Shown: piece by piece, positions 11,465-23,600 of the stretch | How positions within the stretch are numbered: the first letter of the stretch is position 1 | How the letters are laid out: every line of letters starts with the position of its first letter | Assembly: GCA_009602725.1 (NCBI GenBank) | Contig: WELB01000183.1 | Location: forward strand, 247,306 to 297,279 | Source: Spirogloea muscicola | Lineage: Eukaryota > Streptophyta > Zygnematophyceae > Spirogloeales > Spirogloeaceae | DNA: 49,974 nucleotides | Direction: 5' to 3' | Translations under genes and position numbers: made by a program | Notes under the pieces: model-generated | The model's database searches: none | Seen by the model: only the letters and a program-made list of their open reading frames with translations | Told to the model about the DNA's origin: nothing

Positions 11465-12129
11465 CATTAGACTAAGCACTAATTTTCTCCTCAGCAACCT
11501 CTTCAAACCCCCTCCCCTTTCCTAGCCTGTACCCTTGTGAAACCTGTGGCCAGCTGTCCTACTTCCTTACTCTCATCCTCTCTCGTGTTGTGTTAGTTCA
11601 CAAAAGCTGTTGGTTGAATAGGCTTCACTGAAGTCTGTACAAGTATGCAGACTTGCAGGTCAGATAACCAGGGCTGAGAGATGACGATGTTTTGAGAGAC
11701 ATCCACTTTCAGGGTGAATTTTCACCAGATTGCTGGTTCTAACACGTTTCCGATAATAGCAGTAGCTTGTTGCCGCAGAAGCACAAATATGCTACATTAG
11801 TGACACTTGTGAGCTTGTGAGCTTGTGAGAGCAAATCTGAAAGATGCCACACGGCAAATATACTCAGTGCTGCTCTGTAGTTTGCTCCAGTCAATCAGGA
11901 CTACTTGACATATCAACAACAGAATTTCAGGTAACTGGCTGGCAGCCAGTTTCCATACAGTCTCAGTACAAAAGGAGATACGGACATTTATCAACTTATT
12001 GTCTGACTTTGTTATATGCACATTCTGAAAGGTGAAGCTCTTACATCTGGAAATGAATGACAAATTGGTAGTGCGCTCTTTCTGTAACTTCTGTTAGCTT
12101 GACCAGCATTGACCACGAGTGATCAATGA
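11465..12129. other. convergent 3' intergenic region
   Basis: The region lies between the stop of the plus-strand root-cap gene and the stop of the minus-strand aldo-keto reductase, so it should hold two 3' UTRs. AT-richer than the genes. A small tandem 'gtgagctt' repeat lies at 11809-11827. No coding signal is seen. Confidence 0.5.
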
Positions 12130-15100
12130 CTAGCGGTACTCGTCCCCGCAGTCGCCAATAAGGCGCCTAAGATCTTTGCTCTGGTTGGTGACAGCACGGA
12201 TCGAGGCCATGTCGTCTTCGTCAAGAATCAGCCCAAAAGCCTGCAGCGTGTCTGCGATGTGGTCGCGCACCCCCAGCCTCACCCCAACCATTGACCCTGC
12301 CACGCACGGCTGACAACCAAGAGGGAGTCAAAGGCACTCAATTTGTCACCAGCTATGGTGATCAAGGGCAAGAGGCCACTAGGCCTGAACCGCAATTAGC
12401 TTGTGAATCAGTCAAGTACTGGTTTCTGCATTCAGGGACACATGATCTGCATTGCCAAGATATGCAACACTGCGTCCTGAATGGAAGTCAGCTGAGAGAA
12501 AGTCAGCTAAACAGGATCATGACGTATTCGTGATGTTGCCAATGACTGTGGGGCCATGCAGTCTTGACATACCTGGTCCAGGATGTAACGGAGACCGACA
12601 GTCGAGATTGACACGCCATGCTTCTTGGCGACAGAATCGACAGCCCTCAGGAGCTCCTGGAAGAGCCGCCAGCCTCCCCATGCGTCAATCATCTGCGATT
12701 GACATTTGAGCAATTTTGAGCTGTGGCTTTGAAGATCAACGACCGCATACCCGAGGCCTGAAAATCAATACTACATAGTATTGAGTGTAAGTGGTTGCCA
12801 GGCAAAGGAGATTGTCAAGCAGGAGATTGAGCAGGTCCTTCGTAAGGGCTTCACCACGTTACTCTTTCACATCATTCTGTCCTCATGCATCGCGATGAGC
12901 ACACACGAATTGTCAACTTTTATTGCTTCGCCTTTCCTGGACACATGCACGTGGATCACAAAACTTGCAAGAGCATGTAAGAGGTAACTGTGACGAGCAA
13001 TTACCCTTTTGTACTTGATCTGCGATGGTGTGGACAGCTTTGGTCCACCAAAAGAATTAGGCTCGCGAGAATCCAGATACTTTTCGGAGAGGAGGCCTCC
13101 CAGCAATGTGCCATAACTGCACAGCTTGGACTTAAGCATCATCATTATATGTTGATTCCTTGCAGGATCAGCTTCACAATATGATTAGGGTGTCTGATAT
13201 AGTGGCACGAACACCCAACTAAGGTGTCCATGCGTCATAGGCAGACACCTGCACAGAGGAAAGTGGCCTCTGGCACAATCAGCAGCTTGATTGCTAAGAA
13301 TGTGTTACACACTCACGTGATAAATTGCACTCCCATCAGTTTGCAGATCTCCACCATGTCCTGCTGAGGCCTCATGTCCACGATACTGTGCTGGACCTGA
13401 GTTGTTTTGCACACAGTTTGTGGCTTACTTTTTAAGCAATGCTAACTTTGCTCAATGATGCTGACGCTGCTCAATCCTGGCAGGATTCCACCACCTTTGT
13501 ACACCCATGGAATACTACTGCTTAGCTACAGTCCTGCAAGCCTGAACTGCAGTAGAAGTGGTGAATCACCTGGTTACTGACAACTGGTATTTTGTTCTCA
13601 AGTATGGTTTGGAGGCGCCTCGTGTCGAAGTTGGTCAGCGCCACCGTCTTCAACTTCCCTATATGTGAGACCCACTCCGGCACGTCAGCAATATCTCCAA
13701 AGCAGTCAGGTTGCTCAATGCAGACTATAGCTTATGGTCTCCTCGTCCACCCTGCTTGTGGAGATGACTCGCTCTGAGGATAGATACAGGTAGAGGCTGA
13801 GTGCCAGCACAAACTCAAAGTCCTTCCTGCATGATAGGGCCCTGGTTACTTAGCAGATTGCAGGGCATGCAAGTGATTGACATGAAGCATGCGAGTGGCT
13901 GACCTTCTTCTTTCAAGTCGGTCAGGTGCTTGAGAGCATCTATGTACCCGCTGACATCATAATCCCACCTGTAGACTCAAGCGCATGCGGCAAGTCTGCA
14001 ATCAGCTACTCAGATTGCATGAATCTTGTACTTGTACTGATTCACTAATCATAGGCTGGTGTCAGTCAGGCGACAAGTGGGACAATAATGAGGCTAACGA
14101 GGTGCACCTGTAACCCAAAAAGCCTAAGCCTATGCACCTAGCATGTAGTTGCACAAGCAGGCAGAGGGCCACAGCCTTGCAAGGGGGGCGTCCGCGGTAT
14201 TTGGCAGGGCTTGCCAGTGAAGCTGCACCATGTCAAGCACACTGACGTCCATGCGCCGCCGGCTGCGGTTGATGCCCTCCTCCACAATCTGCCGTGAGCC
14301 TGTGAGCGCAGAGAGCAAGCACACTAAGATCAGTGACTTGTGCCTCTGCATTGGACGCATAGACAAGCAGGGCAATCTGCAGAACTCAAGGATGAGCACG
14401 TACACGAAGTGGATGCCGCACTGCAGCCTTCGCTTCTTATGGGCTCTTGGCATGCTCAATTACTGCTGCTGGATTCTGAGCTTCTAATACTGCTTCACAT
14501 TAGGTGAGGTCTCCAGGCTGGATGGTATAAAGCCTGATACTTGGCACGGCAGTGCATGACCATCTCATAGCAGAACCACGCCGGCGCCTACCCCTGGATG
14601 CTGCCGGCAAACTGGTCGCCCTTCTCCCGCCGACACCGGTTGATGAACTGCCCATATAGCTCCTCCGCCGGCCCGTCTGACACCACGGCAGGCATGGCAG
14701 GTATGAGTAGTGTCAACGATAGATGCCATACGAGATTCTGATCACCGTCAGGCTAGCATCGAGCCAGCCCCTCGGGCATTTCCGGACCAAGCCATTGGGA
14801 GCTCTGTGTTTGTGCTTTTGGCAAAATGGCGCGCTCTAAGCAGCTGCTGCCAGTGGCGTCATTGTCGGAACCGGCGCCCTGACTGAGGGTCCTCAGCATG
14901 CAGGCGCTGGCTTTTGAGCTCTTGGACAGAAGAGCCTCTTACGTCCGAAGGTCTACACTTAAGCTGCCGATCATGCATTCTGCAGGTCAGACTCCTCACA
15001 TAGGATCTGACCTCCGCAGGCTAAGGTGTTGGTGCTTCTTATAAGAGGATTCCAGGTTTGTGTATCTGGGCTTCAAGGGCATAGGTATCAGTAACAGATC

Positions 15101-15493
15101 ATTTAACATGAGATTTCACAAAAGGACAGGAGCCCACATATGTCAGCGAGATCGAAGGTGGTGAGGCCGGCTTCGGCATGCCGCAGCATTGCGTCCACGG
15201 CCTGCCCTCACGATAACCATTGGGCGCCGCAGCAGCAGAGGCCCGACCACCCAGCAGTGGCACGTTAGAAGGCGACAATGGCCTTCTAGCGGCACTTGCA
15301 GAGGTCAGGCCAAGTGCTGGGCGGCGACGGCGACGGCCATGGAGGCGTGAGCGGCAAGTGAGGAGAAGGGGTTTGGGGTTTATGGCGGCGGCTGACCTTG
15401 GCGGGGTTAGTGGCGCCCCACGCCGCGCTGCTGACCTGCCACGTGCCCACCACGGCGCGCGCGATGCCCAGCTCGTCGCCATCCTGCGCCACT

Positions 15494-15525
<32 letters not shown>

Positions 15526-15570
15526 AAGTTTAGCAAGCGCAGGAGACTGTGAAGGAGAGCGCAAGCCCAT
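12130..15570 (-). CDS. aldo-keto reductase, plant-type NAD(P)-linked oxidoreductase
   Basis: Eleven minus-strand exons join in phase (15397-15570, 15138-15201, 14592-14676, 14499-14517, 14215-14288, 13904-13968, 13570-13658, 13317-13396, 13005-13116, 12573-12692, 12130-12309): 1062 nt, 353 residues. It closely resembles the land-plant aldo/keto reductase group with the C-terminal signature IGDCGDEYR. Recognisable blocks: GTWQVSSAAWG, AGLTTFDLADIYGPAEELYG, LDMVQLHWWDY, KTVALTNFDTRRL, VQHSIVDMRPQQ, TYGTLLGGLLSEKYL, IDAWGGWRLFQELL, VSISTVGLRYILDQ and AGSMVGVRLG. Catalytic Asp75, Tyr80 and His138 are visible. The usual Lys of the tetrad (TKW block) is not seen because the small exon 14499-14517 reads LETSPN. 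An Ala run near residues 15-25 comes from a GCC repeat. Substrate unknown; presumably a TIM-barrel NADPH enzyme. Intron 5 uses a GC donor. Confidence 0.88.
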
Positions 15571-15659
15571 CAAGCCTGCGCCGGAGGCCGGCGGCTCCGG
15601 CGGCCGCCCCGGCGAGAGCTGCGGCCGCCGCGACCTTGCGTGCGAGCGGCCTCCGGGAG

Positions 15660-15710
<51 letters not shown>

Positions 15711-15711
15711 N

Positions 15712-15759
<48 letters not shown>

Positions 15760-15765
15760 AGCTCG
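15485..15765. repeat. GCC tracts and 50-base poly-A run
   Basis: A GCC tract at 15491-15526 encodes the Ala run of the aldo-keto reductase. Upstream of its ATG a pure A run (15660-15710) is followed by an N at 15711 and a second GCC tract (15712-15760). The poly-A abutting an N and then a trinucleotide repeat suggests an assembly uncertainty. Open frames of poly-Lys, poly-Phe or poly-Pro here are artefacts. Confidence 0.75.
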
Positions 15766-15859
15766 CGGCGATCAGCACTCAGGACACGACTCTCGAACAC
15801 GTGATGGCCGTCTGCCCGCCCTGCCTGAGAATTCTAAAAATGAACAGATAAATATATCA

Positions 15860-16816
15860 AAATCATTCATGTGAATATTGCTCCCAATGAGCTCAGTCTC
15901 ACTGTGATACAGAATGGCTGTGGTTGGCCAGCCCAGAGAACAGAAGAGAGCAGAACTTCGAAGGGGCCAGAGAAGCGCTAAAGAGAAGCGCTAAAGCACG
16001 CAGCGAATCAAGTGGCCACTGCATCAAGTGCTCACTGTAAAGTCGCGGGTCTCGGCAGATTTACTCGATAGCCCCTTGGCCCCTGCTCCAAGGCACTCCA
16101 AGTTGTGTTCTTGTTCTGCCTGTTGTTCTCCTTGGACTTCTTGTTGTCTACGTGTTTGCGCGGACAATGAGCCGGACTTTCATGGCAATCTGAGCTGCGG
16201 CACCTCATCTTCATCTTTTACCAAGCCAAGCTCCGCGCAGGTCGCACCAGCCTCCAGTTTCCTTTAGCTGGAGCTGAGGCATACACAACAATTCCCCACC
16301 TTGGCCGGCCGGACAGTCTTCAGCAGCTGGGCGCACCCCAATGAAGCACCGTAGTGACGGGGTGATCGAATGTTCAAGATTACCTCCAAGCAGAAACACT
16401 CAACAACCCAGAGCTCCCCGAGTCACAATACTTATGGCGAGTGCCTTTCAGCGACTGCCACTGCTGGCGCTGGCTCGTTTAGCGGCCTGTTCTGCAGATG
16501 AAGCCCGCCGGCATCTGCGAAAGCGTGCAGTCTGCCCACTGTCTCCCCAAAGGATTCCTGAATCTGTGCTCGTCAAGCACCAGGCGATGTCAACAGAGCG
16601 CGGAAGATAGGCTGCAAAGAACTTGCAGGCTGCTTTTCAGCGGGGCTAAAGATAGACATGAGTGGCGTATACGCCTCAAGCATGATGTTTCTGAGTGGCT
16701 TAGAAGACTAGGGTTATGCTTGCGGCCCGGATAAATGTGGAAGCACGCGTCATTTAATCTCGAGTTAGAACCTCAGAGGGCCTGCCGCAGAGGCAAGCGC
16801 GGCCAAAACTCGAGCT
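15860..16816. other. intergenic, one hairpin-repeat copy
   Basis: Spacer between the aldo-keto reductase promoter and the 3' side of the LIP1-like gene. A minus-oriented copy of the dispersed hairpin family is visible at about 15915-15995 ('ggccagcccagagaacag', then 'cgaaggggccagagaagcg' with a duplicated 'aagcgctaaag'). No gene is recognised. Confidence 0.4.
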
Positions 16817-17159
16817 TCACTTGCTGAATAGGGACTTGCCGCCGCCAGCAGCGCGATGCTGGACTGTGCGGGGAGGGCTCAGCTGGAAGTCGCGCGACGC
16901 AAATGCTGCTGGCATGCTCACTGCTACATGCGATGGCAGCGCCGCTTCGCCACCCTGAGCACGTAGCTTCAAAGATGCAAGCAGCGAGGCCGAGGGTGGC
17001 AATATGGGCGGCGCTGCCACATTGATGCCATCAGGCAAAACGTCACACACGGTGACCTCGCCCAGCCGGCTGCTGCGCATGGCAAGACAACAGGCAGCCG
17101 CTGCTGAATGAGACGGCACCTTCGCTGTTATGGCCATGCCGCCATGGTCGAATGGCAGG
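16817..17159 (-). other. possible alternative last exon of the LIP1-like gene
   Basis: The last clear LIP1 exon reaches a TGA at 17217-17219, but that TGA lies inside a good donor (AG|GTGAGC at 17220). A 61-base stretch ends in 'tgctgcag', after which the minus frame is open from 17159 to a stop at 16817. The phase matches exactly, so splicing here would give a 437-residue protein with an Ala/Ser/Pro-rich tail instead of 324 residues. The tail matches nothing I know, and a 61-base intron would be shorter than the others in this gene. Confidence 0.35.
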
Positions 17160-17216
17160 CTGCAGCACCCAACCGCCCTGCCGTCCATCAGACACGAGCC
17201 ACTAGGTGCGCGACGC

Positions 17217-19368
17217 TCACCTCTGATCGACGTCGGCGAGGTCGGCAGAGTCCGCCTCACTAAAGGACCCCAGACTCAGCGTCGACTTCAGACCGCTGGC
17301 TTGTCCCAACGGACTCGGCAAGTAGTCATCCAGGGAGAGGGAGAGGGTCCTGGACGGGCTCCACATACTCGGCGACGCAGCTGCCGGCACCTCCTCCATG
17401 AAGTACCGCCTTTGGATGAGCTGGCAGATGACAACCCCCGGCAAGCCAATGGAGCATTTGATCGTGATGACTTGGCAGATTACTACAGGTTGTCTAGGCT
17501 TTGGAACACATTCTAAAGGGAGCTGTGAAATGAAGAAGTGAATCATCTGATTTTGACTGCGAAGTCTTGATATACTCAACTTATACATTCGCATGACTTC
17601 TGCACCTGAACTATTTCTGCATATGTCAATTGTCGAGCAAGGATAGGTGAGCTTTGCAAGCAACAGATAGGCTCACCTGGCAGAAGAAGGCATCCAGTGC
17701 ATCAGCGTCCAGCAGCCCCAACTTGGCGCTCTGCAAGAGGCAGCAGACGCAACATATGCAACATCAAAGCTAAGTGTGGGCTGCACAATGACTGTAACAC
17801 AGAAGGCCATTGATGATGATATAGCTGAGTGCAGTTGCAGTAAGCATCCAGCTTCTCCTTTATGCTGGTTTAGTAAGGTGCAGAAGCAGGTCTTGAAGTA
17901 TTCCACAGCAAGCACCACTTACCGCAGAGAGGCCGCTCGTCGGCTTCACGTACGTGGGCATGCCGTTGTGGGCCGCCGTCTGCACCAGGCGGTGCTTCTC
18001 AGCGAACTGCCGCGCGACTTCCAGGACCTTCTTCTTGCTGTGCTGCAGCGTCTTGCGCACGGGGTCCTTGTTCTCGATGTCCGCCTTGTTGCCGATGACG
18101 AGCAGCGGCACGGGGATGGAGGGTTCGCCGGCGTCGTTGCTCCCGCTGCTGCCGCCGTTGTGGAGCGCTGCTGGCGGCCGATTGGAGGGAGCCGAGAAGC
18201 TGCCGAGGCGCCCGAGCTCCACGAGCCACCGCTTGAGGATCTTGCGCGAATTCCCGCGCGTCAGGTCGTACACAAAGATAACGCCTGCATTGCAAGATCA
18301 CAGCCGTCAACATTGAGGACACTCACAACAGATTAGTCTCACAGAGAAGTCTTAGTAACATTGTTGTAAATGGGGAATTGACAGATGAACGAGCGTGATC
18401 TGCTGGCCACAAAGTGAGTGTGCAAAGCAGCCGGCTTCAGCATGCCGGCATTCCTGGGCAGCGGCGACCTGCAGCCCGAGGGCTGCTGTGCCAAGCACCG
18501 ACCGGCAATGAGCAAGGGCCAGTGGAGAAAGGGTTTCTGACGTGTTTTCTTAGCAGTCATTGAAATTCTACTAAGTTTTGCACTGAAACATTCCGGCAGG
18601 GAGCGGACCGTTGATCTGGCTGTAGAAGAGGGAGCGGCACTCGCGGTACTGCTCGTGGCCTGCAACATCCCAGAGCTCCACGAAGAAGCCGCGGCAGGGC
18701 GCGTCGCCGTGCCAGCTTGCCGCCGCACCGCCGCCGCCAACGCTGCCGCCGCCGCCGCTGCTCCTGCCGGCTGCGGCGCTGTACTCGAGGTACTGCGAGC
18801 GCAGAGTAAGACGAAGTCAGCGCTGCCGGAAGTCGCCTGGGGCTGCGGCTCGCTCGAGTGGTCAAGCCTTCTGACCTTGATGGCCACCGAGCAGCCGATG
18901 GTGCGGGGCGGGGTGGCCGTCGGGCGGCCATTGACGATCAGGTGCACCAGCGACGACTTGCCCACACCTGCCGGTGACGAGAGAGGCACACGCGCAGGCA
19001 TGCCTTGAGCAGCGGCCTCGAGACAGATGTTCGTGCTAGCAGCTTGCCTAGTGCGAGCATGTAGCAGTCACAGGAAGGAATGGGCAATAGGAATGAACGA
19101 GGGGGCAGGCGAGGTGCGGGAAGGCAGGGAGGACAGCGAAGTGGGAGGATCTCAGTGGGGGTGAGGGGCTGGAGGGGGACAAGGACAACAAGTGGGGGAG
19201 ACGAGAGAGGGGGAAAGCCATGAGTTGGGGAGTCGGAGATCTCCGTGCGCCTAGGCGTCCATGTGTTGTCGAGCGCGGGGGCCGCTCACCGCCGTCTCCG
19301 ACGACGAGGACGCGGACCTGGCCCGCCGGCGGGGCCCCAACCCGGCTCCCCTCCGGCCTCGCATTCAT
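17217..19368 (-). CDS. LIP1: LIP1-like small GTPase (Rab-like 3 family)
   Basis: Six minus-strand exons (19290-19368, 18876-18967, 18609-18792, 17923-18284, 17677-17730, 17217-17420) join in phase: 975 nt, 324 residues. LIP1 (LIGHT INSENSITIVE PERIOD 1) of plants and animal RABL3 are atypical Ras-superfamily GTPases; plant LIP1 acts in circadian-clock light input. Visible blocks are QVRVLVVGDGGVGKSSLVHL (P-loop), PPRTIGCSVAIK (switch I), FFVELWDVAGHEQYRECRSL (switch II/G3), INGVIFVYDLTR and NKAD (G4). A Gly/Ser-rich insert precedes FFVELW. The C-terminus has the family IQRRYFMEEVPAA motif and Ser-rich tail and no prenylation Cys, as in LIP1. The start Met at 19368 sits just downstream of a GCC tract holding an N (19420). 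Confidence 0.9.
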
Positions 19369-19374
19369 GCGCCA

Positions 19375-19385
19375 AGGCCAACGCC

Positions 19386-19416
<31 letters not shown>

Positions 19417-19520
19417 CCGNTTCGTCCGACGGAGAGCTCGTTGGCTCAGCTAACACCCCCACTCGGCCGCCAGCGCCACCGCCGCCGCCGCCGCCGCCGT
19501 CGTCGCCGCCGCCGCCAGGG
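19375..19520. repeat. GCC microsatellites at LIP1 5' end
   Basis: Two GCC/CCG tracts (about 19380-19419 and 19478-19518), the first ending in an N at 19420, lie just 5' of the LIP1-like start codon. They probably form part of its 5' UTR or core promoter. Several long open frames through them are composition artefacts. Confidence 0.7.
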
Positions 19521-19879
19521 CCAGGGAGCGCGGGCGCGGGATTAGGTGAGGACGAACCTTGCGTTGGGGGGATGGGGAAATTTGGTGGTCTGGACGTCGC
19601 CCGTTCGATAGGAAAGCGAACGGCGCCGCCGGCGCGTCTCGCCGTTTCCCCAGCCCCTGGCTCGGCTTCGCCAAACGGCGGCTTGCATGGCGTGCAATCG
19701 AACGTCGGCACGGTGGGCTGCCCGGCCTCAACCCCCCATCGGGAGAGCCACTTCTTTCCAACGTCGCCGGGTCGCTCGCCCAGGAAAAAGGTGTTCCCGC
19801 ATGCGGCTAACCCATGTCCTTCCAAACAGTCCCAGGCTCACGCGGTGCACTTGGGCAGGCCATGCCATGGCTGCTGCTT

Positions 19880-20060
19880 CTGCATCTCGTCGGGGTGCCT
19901 CTTCTGCAACTTACTCCAACTTGCGGCTGCTGACTCGGGGTTACGAAACTCCCATCCGCTGTAGTCTCTTGCATAGCTGTTTGGGTTTGGCGCCTTTCGG
20001 CCCTGTGGACCTTGTTTTTGCATTCAGTGCATCCCTTTAATCATATCATCTCCACACAAG
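19880..20060 (+). mobile_element. retroelement 3'-tail fragment
   Basis: The plus strand reads YSNLRLLTRGY at about 19913-19945, matching the conserved C-terminal tail of the dispersed element, here without an immediate stop. It is followed by 'cttgcatagctgtttggg' and a 'cctttcggccc' motif also found after the tail copy near 32540. It is a degenerate 3' fragment between LIP1 and CDC45. The rest of 20060-20676 shows nothing recognisable. Confidence 0.6.
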
Positions 20061-20676
20061 GCTAACGGTTTCAAGTGCTTCTCCAGCTTCTGACTGCTAC
20101 GGCAAAGACTCTGCTTGATAACAGAGGGATGGCTGAGGCAGCAAGAAGATGGGGAACTCTATCAGGATTTTACTGCACGTATTGCACCGGCTGCCAAATG
20201 GTGCACGATCTTTGCAGTCCGTCAGCAAGAGCATGTCGCAGTTGCATGAACTATGCCCGAGGTTGAGAACACTCTTTCTTTTCCCAGCTTTGAGTCTGGC
20301 ATTCAAGTAGTGTGGGCAAGCCAGTGGCAACATTGCTTTGCATAGTGGTGCCGCTGCTTTGAAGGTATTGGACAACAGCTTACAGGCTGCAGGCTAGTGG
20401 GCCTTCTCCTCGCTGCCAGGAAGGCAGCGCCTGAGAAGGACGACTAGCCAGCACCGCTGGCTGTTGAGAGAATGGTCTCTTTCATGCGCTTGTGCTGCGA
20501 GCACAACGAAAATGGAGCCGTGGCGGTCTCCACAGCTAGCCAGTCAGCGAACAAATTCAATGCTCAGTCCATCAAGCAGCAGCACTTTCCGAGGCCCGTA
20601 CTTGATGCTGATTGGCAGCTGCAAGTAGCTCATCGTTCTTTCGATGCCTGCTGCAGACTCCACCGGCAAGGCCACC

Positions 20677-23600
20677 TCATCTCCCAAGCTCCATGATGGC
20701 CAGTTCTTGGAGGAACCTTGTCGTCTAGACAGGTAGAATTGTGTGTGCAAAGTCAGCTCACAGCCTAACAACTGCAGCCGATAAGTACCATAATGCTTGA
20801 CAAAGCCACAACGAGCCCAGCGGCTTGCCAATCTGCGCCGCGGCCCTGCTGCCTTTTGGAGCAATTTAAGCACTATGTGGCACAGCCCGGCACTCACCTG
20901 GGCCTTGTCCACCTCAATCCACGTGGACTCAAAGCCATCATGCTTGTACATCAGGCCGAGCTTCTCGGCCGCCTTTCGGAAGGACATGCCAAAGCGGCTG
21001 CCAACGGCGACAGGCAGTTGTTGCAAACGGCACGTCAGCACACCAATGGTTATGTCAAGTGCCATGCAGCAGCGCACACGTAGATGGCAAGTCAGCAGAG
21101 CCAAGCTGAGCTCACTCACTTTCCGTGGACCTCGCCGACAGCGGGCTTGTGGGACAGGCCAGCAACGAGCGTCATTCGGGCACCGGGTGGAGTTGCAGCA
21201 ACCACCAGCGGCCGCGGCGGCAGGCCCATCTCCTGCAATCGCATGCACTACACGAGTCACAACTTGTGGCGCTTGCAATATGTCCAACTCATTAAGGCTT
21301 GTACAGGAGCCATTCGGTGGCCTCGTGGCGCTGCTAACAGTGGGCGGGGGCGGTACCCGCTGGGCAGCCATGAGGAAGTGCAGGAGCTTGAGCAGCGCGA
21401 GTGGGTGAGCAAGCAGGTCTGTGTCCTGGTTGTCCTCCAGCGCCAGCCACATGAACTTGCGCGACCGCCTGCCCCCGCCGCCGCCAAGGCCGCCGCCAGG
21501 CGCCCGCGCCCGCTGTCCACACCCGCCACCCACGTGCACGAAGCTCATGGGCCATCCAAAGCATCATACCAAAGCGATGCCTCAGAATGGCCATCAAATC
21601 TGTCAATGGGGCTTCATTAGAGGCTGGCCATGAGCGTGGAAGGGGCGGCAGGCACCTGCTTGGCAAGTGCCAGGCTGCCCTGCTTCACCATGGCGCGCTG
21701 CAGCTGGATGCTGCGATCGATGCCCCGCTGGAGCTGGTGCCAGCCCTTCCTGCACCGCCGGCCGCCGCGCCGCGTCCCAAGTAAGATCTCTGGCTAGCTC
21801 CTAGCTCGGCCGATGGTGCTGCATCGAAGCCATGGAAGCCCCTCTTGCCACGCCCAAAGGGTCCTCATCTGGAGCTCTATCTGTTAGTCACAGACAGCAT
21901 AACATGATGGCAGTAGCAGAGGAAGCACGCTCACGGCGACAATGCGGCGCAGGCCGTCCAGAAGTTGGCGGCCCAGTCGGTGCTGGCAGGCGGTCCATCC
22001 CCGCCGGTGCTGCCGGCCGCCGTTGCCGCCACTGGCCGGCGCGACTCCAGCAGCGCAGTGACGCCGTACACCACGTCGGATGCCGAGATCCGCATCCTGT
22101 AGCCAACCGTCATGGGACGACCGTCTCAGCGCACTGGCTTGGCATGACCAAAATTGCCAGCTACGCCTGATGTTGCTTGTTGGTGATTGCGGGCGAGCGC
22201 AGCCAGTTGTCTCACTTGTAGCAGTGCAGCCGCCGGAAGCCCTCGAAGAAGAGGTCAGCAAGCGCGTACTCGTCCTTGGCACGCTGCAGCTCTTGTGGCA
22301 GCCGCCTGGCCATGGCCACAGCAACGGCGCCCAAGACAGGTGTCAGCAGCGGCTGCTGCCAGGGCAAGCCCTGCCGCTCGTACCCAGCGATCACTGCCAT
22401 CCTCTTCACCTTGTGACGTCGGAGCTCATGTACTCGAACCGCTGCTCGGCCTCTCGCAGCGGCACGCCCATGCGAGCGAGCAGGAGGCGCAGCGCGCGCA
22501 TGCCCGGCTCGCTCCATGCCCGCAGCTTCGTTGCCGTGTAAGTCGAGTACTGGAGCGCCTCCAGCAGCGTCCAGAACGGCAGGCACATCAACCTCGGCCT
22601 GCGCCGGCAGCATGACCATGTGTTAGCATCGACGGCAGCCATTTCAGCTGGGCGAGGCTGCAAATCTGGAAGTACAGGCGGCAGTCACTGGCCATGGTGA
22701 CCCGCCACACACTCTTCGCATAGCTCGATGCGATATGCGTCGGGGATGCGGGTGCTGAGGCCGTCCTCAAGCGCCGCCGTTTGAGGCTGCTCTGCATGAC
22801 TCAGCAGCTGCAGATTGCCAGAGGAGGAGGCGGCAAGTAAGGAGCAGCTCTACTACGGATCATTGCTGCGAGAGCCACCACCAACTGCCGCCAACACTTG
22901 GCATTGGCCGCTGGAGGCAGGTCTCGAATTCACGCAATGGCCAATTGTCATCACTGACAATATTATGTATCGATTACAGAGTTTCATCTCCTTTATGTCA
23001 ATTTTGAAGTGGCATGTATGCAACATTTGTCCAAGTCAGATTGTAAGGTCAAGCACACAAGTAGCGTCACTGATGGTGGCACTAGGACCCACCTGCAGCT
23101 TGTACTCGGCAGCAGCGAGTGCATACTGCTCGTTGGGGATGCGCTCGTGCACGTACTGGTCCGTCACGGCGACGCAGGCTAGCCTGCGGAGCCCGCCAGA
23201 GGCGGCTGCGGCGTAAGGCGCAGCTCCTTGGGGTTACGTCGAATCTGTCATCTGATCTGGTGGTTGAGGTTGCTGCAGCATCCAACGCAAGCGGGAGCAT
23301 GGCAGCCATGGAGCTCACCAAAGGAGCTCGCTCGTGTCCTTGCGGAAGCGGTGCGCGGCCTCGAACAGCAGCGCGCCGGTGGACCGGCCGTGGTACGAGC
23401 CGCGGCCATAGTACTCGGCGCGCGCCTGCCGCCGCCGCCGCTTCGCCGCCCTGCCTTCCTGCGCGGCTCCTGCTCCCGCGCTGCCTGGCCGGCCCCGCCG
23501 CTTCCCGAGGTGGCCGCCGCCTTCGCCCTCGACAGCATCCCCGTCTCCGAACCACCTCCCGCCGTCGTCCTCGCCCTCACTGCCGCTGCTGCTACTGCCG

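Noticed and set aside
15535-15850. Poly-Lys/poly-Phe open frames
   Set aside because: Translation of the 50-base A run and GCC tract around an N.
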